Positions 57,888 through 64,000 of a DNA stretch of 64,000 nt are shown piece after piece. The position numbers and the translations under genes are program-made. Every line of letters begins with the position of its first letter. The first letter of the stretch is position 1. The notes below the pieces were generated by a model. It saw nothing but the letters and a program-made list of their open reading frames with translations. It had not been told where the DNA came from and did no database searches. The DNA is from Linnemannia schmuckeri (lineage: Eukaryota > Mortierellomycota > Mortierellomycetes > Mortierellales > Mortierellaceae): assembly GCA_029449235.1 (NCBI GenBank), contig JANATG010000001.1:3038001-3102000 (forward strand). Direction: 5' to 3'.

Positions 57888-58573
57888 TTTGATTGAAAGC
57901 AACACTTAAGTGAGCGAACGGACGCAACACTTCGAACGAGAGACATAGAGAGCGAAGGCGTCAGGAAATCAGGAAGATCAGAGTGTACAGCAACTTTTTT
58001 TTAACCACCAAATAACTCAACAAACAAAAAAAAGGATGGCACGCTCTTCTGGGACATCGGCAAAAATGGACAAAACGAACAACAAAACAGCAAACCGCAC
58101 CACAATACGACATATATAAATGATAAAAGAACAACTAAGGATACGACAACGCACGACTAAAAAAACCTGCTTGGTACACCATGGATCACTCGAGACTATT
58201 CTTTTTTTTTTCGAACAGAGGCAACCAGCTATAGCAACAACATTAACACGCACCTAATAAATCAACCAAAAAAGAAGGCATAGTACATGGCGGAGGCGGT
58301 GGTGGTGTTGTTCTTTCTTTGTCATGTCAGCAGATTTGTTTTTCTATTCCAGTTAGTTTCTGATCCACTAGTGTTTTTCTCAAAAAAGTTTATTTTTTTT
58401 TTTTTCCTATTTTTTCGCGTCTATTTTGGATCGCTACTTCTCTTTTGGCATAGTTGAGATTGTGATGGTAGCTGGGATGTCGTGATTCTGTTTGCTTCAT
58501 TTGCATAGCCATTGACAGATGTAGATGTTGGAAATTAGGACCAGTGCAACAGGTTTATTATTAGGTGGCGGTT
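57888..58573. other. Convergent 3' region, endosulfine / PPR
   Basis: A long AT-rich 3' region with A8-A9 and T9-T12 runs. CCTAATAAATC near 58254 is a likely plus-strand polyadenylation signal. No gene. Confidence 0.45.
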
Positions 58574-61500
58574 TTAGTGATTCTGTTGCTCGCTCCCTTT
58601 CACCTCTGCCTCGAACAAGGACGAATGGGTCGATGTCACTGACTTGTGATGATAGCTCGCCTGGTTCACGCCGCCCGATAAAAAGGACGATAATAGCGAA
58701 GAGTTATTACTGCTGTTGATGATGTGACCACCAGCAACTGACGACGACTGGACAGGACTCGCGGACGCGGATATGGACGAAGGCGCCGGCACGAGAGACT
58801 TGAACATGTTGTATCCATAGATCCGAGTACTCCATTCGACGCCCATCTTGTGGTGGGCATTCCACAGTTGCTTCAAGAGCTTCTCGGCCTTCTCAGTATG
58901 GGTCTCGGCAGGTGTCTCGTCGTCGTTGCCTGCTTTCGCTACGGAAGACGATCGTGGTGGCTCGCCGTCATGGCTACTACGGCGTTCGGATATCATGTGA
59001 TGGGCCTGAGCAGCCCAGCCCAGGAACTCGAGAGGCATCTCATGTGGATACAGCTTCTCGGCACCGACTGACTCCAGATCCTGCCAGAGTTGAAGGACAA
59101 TCGACCAGTTGTTCTTCTTTGAGAAAGATTGAAACAGGATGTTGAATGTGACTAAGTCCAGGATGGGGAGATCGTGTGGCGGCACAAACTTGACCTTGTC
59201 TTTGGATGCTGCCGTCGTCTTGGTAGACTTGGATGCGGTCGGTAGGATGGAAGAATCCCAGGAGACAGGGGCTTTTGTTGTAATTTCGGCCTGGATCGGT
59301 AAGTCGGCGCTCAGCGGGTTCTCCAACGATTGCTTGGCTGCTTCCTCTGCGTGGATCGCCTGCTTGGTACCGAGCAGCATGCGTGTGTAGAGATTGAGGA
59401 CAATTCCGTCATATCGGCGGCCAAGCTCAGGTGCCAGGAGTCCATGGAAGAGTGCTCCACAATTGGTCGTGCTCAGCTTGGGATGGCCTTTCCAGAAGCT
59501 GTTCTTGAAGAACCCAATCGCAGCCAGAGGTCGTCCCAATCGAAAGTAGGCTGAAATCACGGTGGTGATGCCCGAGTGGTGAAGAGGGGAGCCATCCTGC
59601 TGAATAACACCGAGAATCGACTCGACAGCTTCGGCGGCTGACTGTGACTGCATGCCCTCAAAGACTCCTGCGGCTTGATCCCCTCCTGATCGGCGATTGG
59701 CGCGGCTCCGAGACCCAGACCTGCCCTTGGACGAGGTGGTGGCGTACTGGCGGCTGAGAGAGTTGATCAGGATCGTGAAGGTCACGTTATCCGGCTCCAT
59801 CCCACGACCCCTCATCATCTCGAAAAAGTCGAGCGCCATTCCGGGCTGGTGCGATTTTTGAGCCAGCTGCATCAGCATGTGAAGACAGTGCTGGTCCATC
59901 TGAACCTTGGAGCTCTGTTGTTGAAGCGAGTTGGCGAAATCCTGGGCAAGAGTCATCTGCTTGAGGTTGGCGTATCCCTTGATCAGAGTCGTAAATGTCG
60001 TTGCGTCGGGCTGAACACCGTGCTTAGGCATCCTCCGGAAGAGCTCGACAGCCTTGTCCATGTCCTCGATCAGCGCAAATCCGTTCATTAGCGTATTGAA
60101 CGCGTATGCATTGGGCGAAATTCCAGACTTAACCATCTCGTGGAAAAGCGTCTCCGCCTGCTCAATGTCCCGGAGAACAACATACTGGTGGATCAGCTTC
60201 CCGTAGGTGACAACATCCGGCCGGATCCCCCTGGATTTCATGTCCTGTAGAAGCGACTCAATTCTGGGTACATATTCCTCCACTTGAGCTTTCCTCACTG
60301 CATTTGGATCCCCTTTCCGACGGATACTCTCGCGAACAGGCGTGAGTTTCTCCACCAAGAGATCCAAAAGAGCGTTGTAGGTCCATACATCTGGCGTAAT
60401 TCCTTCGGCCTTCATCCTCTCGTAAAGCTGCATGGCAACATCCAAGTTAGCAGAAATCTTGGTCGAATGAATCATGATGTTGAAGGTTGTCTTGGAAGGC
60501 GTGACTCCGTACCGGTTCATGAGCTCCGTGATCTCGCTGACCTTGCCAAAGTCCCGTCGGGCCAGATATGCTCGAAGCAAAGGGTTGATGCTACCATCGA
60601 TCAGCGGCAGTTTGGCGGCAATAATCTTGTCCAGGATCCTCCAGGCTTTGTCAATCTGGCCATCGCGCGCGTACTGGGCCACAAACACGTTGTAAATCGG
60701 AGTAGTCACGGGTGTCTTGGCCGTTTCGGTCATCTCTCGCAACACACGCAAAGCATCAGCCATTCTTCCGTTGCTCGCAAGCGCCTGCAATAGGACTCGG
60801 TAATCTTCCGAACGTGGATGCAGATCTGACTGGGTGCTCTCCTTCAGTCTGCTGAACAACTCGATGACTTGATCGACCTTGCCCTGCCGCAGATAAGACT
60901 TCATCAGGATCCGGTACGTCTTGGAATTAGGTGTCAGTCCGTACTCTCCCAGGCCCTTGTAGAAGCCATTGACGAGATCGATCTCTCCCATCTCCAGATA
61001 TCCTGCCATCAAAAGGTTAAAGGTGTAGATGTCGGGTCGAATGTCCGTCAGAAGAAGACTCTCCAGTACACGTTGCGTGGCTCGCGCATCCTTGTTGTCC
61101 AAGTGTCCCCGCAAAAGAGTGTTGAAACTCGTCAGCTCGGGCTTCAGCCCCTGGTCCTGCATCTCCTGAAAAGCCTTAATGGCGCCGGCTGTGTCCCTGC
61201 GCATCATGTAACTCTCCATCAGCAGGTCATATGCCCTGACGGAAGGACGAAGCTGATCAGACCGGCTGTGTTTGAGCTCTTCAACACACTGCCGAACAGC
61301 ATCTGCTTGACCCAAGTCGACCAACGCACGGATAAGGTCGTGATACTGCTCCTGAGGACTTTCGCGGACATGGAGGGCGGATCCAGAAAGGGCCGTGGAG
61401 GCGTTGGTTGGGATGGTTGCCTTGATACGAGCAATCCAAGCAGCAACTAGATCGTCCATCTTCCAGAAATGCAGCGTTCCCAGGAAGGCTCCGTACACCT

Positions 61501-62548
61501 TGGCGTTGGATTTGGGTGTGGTGATGGCCCGGTGAAAATCATCAAAAACCTGCTCAAGTCTCGTCAGCCTGTTAGTGTCTCGTGGCGACTGTGGTGAAAC
61601 TTTGAGAGCGCCAATGAAACGAATAAAGTCTGCGCGTCCTAACGCATGCTCGTGGGGAATTGGTGACCGCCACTGACCAGCGACCTCCTCATACAGGGGC
61701 CACCATATTCCGATCGGATCCCTCTGATAGACTGATTTCCGCAACGACTCCTCTAGTCCTGAACCCTCAACCATTGCACTATTCCGCCAAGGTGCATCCG
61801 ACGTCGGTGATAAGAACGGATCCCGAGACGATTCGTCTACAAATGATGCTGGTATTTCTGGAAAGAGCGATTGAAAGTCGGATTTTGTTGCTGGCTTATG
61901 AAGAGTATGTGTATTGGTTTCCTGAGCGACCACTGATGTTGATGATGTTGAGGTCGGTGCGGAAATTAACAGTGGCCCATCCGGGTCGATCTCGGAGACG
62001 ATTGAAGGCGATGTGGACGTCGAGAAGAGGCGTGTGCGAGTCTTTAAAGTTGTTCTAGATCCTGTTAATAACCGAGATCCCGTCAAAATTAAACCAGCCT
62101 GGTCCGATCCGAGTAAGTGAGGGTGCTGGAAAAAGTTGCCTTCGGATGACGAGATTGTTTCTGCAGCCCCACTTCTGTAGGTTACGGTGGTGATGGTATC
62201 ATGAGCGCTCTGCTCATTCCTGGCCAATGCCTTGGTGGTATATGTATAGACTGCATGTCGCTGGAGCCGTGATGGATGCGTCAGCGCGGTTGATGTGGGT
62301 AGAGTAGATCTTGCGCGGGGTCCAAAGAGACCAAGGCGCGACGAGAGCTGTTCTCGTCCAGAAGACGTCCGTGGTTGTATCCGCGTCGCCAAAGTCGAGT
62401 TTTCGCGCGCCTGTGTCCTGAATCGACCGATAGTTGTCAATGGGGTTGCTCTCGAGACGGTGCCTCGGGGAAACAAAAGTTGAAAGTCGCAAAAGAAACA
62501 CGACGAGGGGGACGAAGTTGCCCAGATCTGTCGCGTGGTCTTGTGCAT
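58574..62548 (-). CDS. Large mitochondrial P-class PPR protein
   Basis: Intronless, 1324 residues, ATG 62548 (MHKTTRQIWATSSPSSCFFC). The N-terminal 130 residues are rich in Arg/Ser/Thr, as in a mitochondrial presequence. A central array of roughly a dozen or more 35-residue PPR motifs spans about residues 445-960. Examples are LKPELTSFNTLLRGHLDNKD, IRPDIYTFNLLMAGYLEMGE, ITPDVWTYNALLDLL, IRPDVVTYGKLIHQYVVLRD and VQPDATTFTTLIKGYANLKQ. P-class PPR proteins bind organellar RNA base by base, with residues 5 and 35 of each motif setting specificity. They act in processing, stability or translation. The C-terminal 350 residues are non-repetitive, Ser-rich near the end, and lack an obvious SMR or DYW domain. 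The lack of introns is unusual here given its size. Confidence 0.93.
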   Translation of the reverse strand: MHKTTRQIWATSSPSSCFFCDFQLLFPRGTVSRATPLTTIGRFRTQARENSTLATRIQPRTSSGREQLSSRLGLFGPRARSTLPTSTALTHPSRLQRHAVYTYTTKALARNEQSAHDTITTVTYRSGAAETISSSEGNFFQHPHLLGSDQAGLILTGSRLLTGSRTTLKTRTRLFSTSTSPSIVSEIDPDGPLLISAPTSTSSTSVVAQETNTHTLHKPATKSDFQSLFPEIPASFVDESSRDPFLSPTSDAPWRNSAMVEGSGLEESLRKSVYQRDPIGIWWPLYEEVAGQWRSPIPHEHALGRADFIRFIGALKVSPQSPRDTNRLTRLEQVFDDFHRAITTPKSNAKVYGAFLGTLHFWKMDDLVAAWIARIKATIPTNASTALSGSALHVRESPQEQYHDLIRALVDLGQADAVRQCVEELKHSRSDQLRPSVRAYDLLMESYMMRRDTAGAIKAFQEMQDQGLKPELTSFNTLLRGHLDNKDARATQRVLESLLLTDIRPDIYTFNLLMAGYLEMGEIDLVNGFYKGLGEYGLTPNSKTYRILMKSYLRQGKVDQVIELFSRLKESTQSDLHPRSEDYRVLLQALASNGRMADALRVLREMTETAKTPVTTPIYNVFVAQYARDGQIDKAWRILDKIIAAKLPLIDGSINPLLRAYLARRDFGKVSEITELMNRYGVTPSKTTFNIMIHSTKISANLDVAMQLYERMKAEGITPDVWTYNALLDLLVEKLTPVRESIRRKGDPNAVRKAQVEEYVPRIESLLQDMKSRGIRPDVVTYGKLIHQYVVLRDIEQAETLFHEMVKSGISPNAYAFNTLMNGFALIEDMDKAVELFRRMPKHGVQPDATTFTTLIKGYANLKQMTLAQDFANSLQQQSSKVQMDQHCLHMLMQLAQKSHQPGMALDFFEMMRGRGMEPDNVTFTILINSLSRQYATTSSKGRSGSRSRANRRSGGDQAAGVFEGMQSQSAAEAVESILGVIQQDGSPLHHSGITTVISAYFRLGRPLAAIGFFKNSFWKGHPKLSTTNCGALFHGLLAPELGRRYDGIVLNLYTRMLLGTKQAIHAEEAAKQSLENPLSADLPIQAEITTKAPVSWDSSILPTASKSTKTTAASKDKVKFVPPHDLPILDLVTFNILFQSFSKKNNWSIVLQLWQDLESVGAEKLYPHEMPLEFLGWAAQAHHMISERRSSHDGEPPRSSSVAKAGNDDETPAETHTEKAEKLLKQLWNAHHKMGVEWSTRIYGYNMFKSLVPAPSSISASASPVQSSSVAGGHIINSSNNSSLLSSFLSGGVNQASYHHKSVTSTHSSLFEAEVKGSEQQNH

Positions 62549-63091
62549 CCTAGATGTGGACTCCGATGTACTTTTGCCTAAATCCAGTGTTCAGGCAGTG
62601 AGGCCTAATGAAACGAACAAGAGGGGTTGCTGAGTGAGTGGTTGATCAAGAGACGGACATGGTTCCGAAGTGCGCGCATTGTTCATTGTCGTACGATGAT
62701 CTGCCTTACTCTTGTTGCCGTGTGTAAGTTCGGAATCCAAAAGAGAGAGCGAGATGTGAAAAAAGTTCCGAATAAGATGCCGATTGGGAGAACAGGAGGG
62801 AATGTAGGAGTTGTATATAGGGAGACTGGAGACTCTAAGGGTTGCTGGCTAGTCAACTTGTTGCAATGTGTTATGTGAAGTGAATGAACGATGGTTCGAC
62901 TGAGGAGTGAAGGTGATCTTGAGAAGTGAGGCGTCAAGAGGGAAGGAGGTAGCTGAGTGTGTGCAGAGAATGTGCCTGTCTTTTTTCTTTTTTCGGACCA
63001 AGGTATGTTTGTGTTTCGGTGGCTGGGGCTCCCAAATTCAAACCCGGATCGAGAGGATTAGGAAATTTGAACAAAAACATCTATGCAGCTT
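62549..63091. other. Intergenic region, PPR promoter and 3' end of the UIM gene
   Basis: About 540 bp without a convincing ORF. No TATA box or clear CT block. TCAAACCCGG near 63038 resembles part of a tRNA T arm but has no cloverleaf around it. Confidence 0.45.
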
Positions 63092-64000
63092 TTATTTCTC
63101 AACCATACTCAGCGACAGAATACGCGCCAACTGCGTCTCCTCGTCCTCAATCTCTTCCTGCATGGCACTCTGCGAGTACTCCCGGAAAATCGCGGGCTGC
63201 CTTCCCGCGGGCGGCCCTTTCTCCGATGGTCTCTGTCCTTTGCTCTGAGAACCTGTCGAGTCAAGGGACGACTCCGAGTTGGTTCGAGCTACCATCGACC
63301 ATGTCATCTTCACCGCCGGTTCCTGGGGCCAGACGGCGTGCTCACTTCTCGAGGTTGAGGCAGCGGTGGTGGCACTAGAGGACAATGGAGACGATGTACT
63401 CGTCGAATCAGACGTTGGCAATGTCTTGCCAATACTAGGCCAGTCATCGGCCAGTACAGCACTTGGGACACTCGACTTGTTAGTCTCGATCTCAGCGGCA
63501 CTTCTAGCCTGGTCCTCCTCATCTTGCAGCTCCTTGAGGATAGAGTCGACAATGGCCTGGTCCTCTTGGCTCACATGAGCATCGCCAACCTTAGTATCAA
63601 CATCAAGGACCTGGCTAGGCTCCCACTCTAGTGGCTGGTGAGAATGGCTATGAGCATCGTTTGAGTCGAAGGCCTCCAGACCAATTGAGGCTCCCGAATC
63701 GTAATCTTGGTGGTGATGGTGGTGACGGTGGTGGTGGTCATTAGTGGGCTCGATGTCTAGCATACTAAGCTCGATTGCCCTTCTCACCAACTCTTCTTCC
63801 TCGTCCAACTCTAACTCGCTCACCAATTCATTTGCCGAAGGATGTCCGGAAGAAGGTGACACAAATCTGGCGGTCGACATCGAACATCCTTCACCCCCAT
63901 TTCCAAATTCTTCAAGCAATCGTTGCTCCAGAGTGTGTTGTTGCTCAAGATCTTCGATTTGCTGCAACTCGGAGGCCGCTATGGCAATAACTTGATCGTC
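63092..64000 (-). CDS. Ubiquitin-interacting-motif protein, C-terminal part
   Basis: Open from the right edge (minus strand) to a stop at 63092; about 302 residues seen, start outside the window. It contains one near-perfect UIM, DEEEELVRRAIELSMLD (acidic patch, Leu, Ala, Ser), and a weaker one at the C-terminus, EDEETQLARILSLSMVEK (Ile in place of Ala). An intervening QEDQAIVDSILKELQDEEDQ could be a third degenerate motif. A predicted coiled coil (LQQIEDLEQQHTLEQRLLEE) precedes them. A His-rich tract (HHHRHHHHHQ) and Ser/Thr-rich linkers fill the rest. Such proteins act as ubiquitin receptors or in deubiquitinase or endocytic complexes; the catalytic or other domain would lie upstream. Family not recognised. 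Confidence 0.8.
   Translation of the reverse strand, partial: DDQVIAIAASELQQIEDLEQQHTLEQRLLEEFGNGGEGCSMSTARFVSPSSGHPSANELVSELELDEEEELVRRAIELSMLDIEPTNDHHHRHHHHHQDYDSGASIGLEAFDSNDAHSHSHQPLEWEPSQVLDVDTKVGDAHVSQEDQAIVDSILKELQDEEDQARSAAEIETNKSSVPSAVLADDWPSIGKTLPTSDSTSTSSPLSSSATTAASTSRSEHAVWPQEPAVKMTWSMVARTNSESSLDSTGSQSKGQRPSEKGPPAGRQPAIFREYSQSAMQEEIEDEETQLARILSLSMVEK

Overview
The window looks like nuclear DNA of a filamentous early-diverging fungus, most likely Mortierellomycotina (Mortierella, Linnemannia or a relative). This placement is an inference. It rests on many short GT-AG introns with GTAAGT donors, CT-rich leaders on the coding strand just upstream of start codons, Gln/His/Asn-rich regulatory proteins, an RRM-R3H protein of the fungal Pin4/Cip type, two G-alpha genes of fungal type, and a retroelement fragment of a kind I associate with Mortierella. 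There are no operons. Genes sit on both strands, often as divergent pairs sharing a promoter region.

Left part (1-18.5 kb). A class II DYRK (Pom1-like) kinase gene on the minus strand runs off the left edge. Its N-terminal coding exon may lie 1.9 kb upstream (7207-8422), because the splice phases match. Divergent from it is a plus-strand gene with a UbiC/UTRA-like (chorismate-lyase-type) fold. Convergent to that is a LACTB2-type metallo-beta-lactamase-fold nuclease. Then come UTP21 (U3 snoRNP/UtpB) and a small secreted acidic, Gln-rich protein.

Middle (18.5-37 kb). A gene-poor stretch holds two tandem copies of a 69-aa Ser-rich, apparently highly expressed orphan gene. They share a 313-bp tract with no mismatch inside flanks that have clearly diverged. 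Then come PIN4/Cip-like (RRM plus R3H), a bestrophin-family channel divergent from BCD1 (box C/D snoRNP assembly), and a canonical group I G-alpha.

Right part (37-64 kb). A nearly gene-free stretch of about 7 kb begins an unusual concentration of long A/T homopolymers (20-37 nt) that continues to about 54 kb. Next are a two-helix membrane protein, a pirin, tRNA-Thr(UGU), a 5'-truncated LINE-like fragment just upstream of that tRNA, and a strongly divergent second G-alpha. These are followed by an endosulfine (Igo1-like) gene, an intronless 1324-residue PPR protein, and the C-terminal part of a UIM-containing protein that leaves the right edge.

Functionally the window mixes signalling (DYRK, two G-alpha, endosulfine, Pin4-like) and ribosome biogenesis (UTP21, BCD1) with mitochondrial RNA handling (PPR, possibly LACTB2). 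The clearest unexplained items are the tandem 69-aa genes with their conversion-like tract, the divergent G-alpha, an 18-codon ORF ending in four cysteines in a real-looking leader, and the homopolymer cluster. I did not find a complete new multi-gene system.
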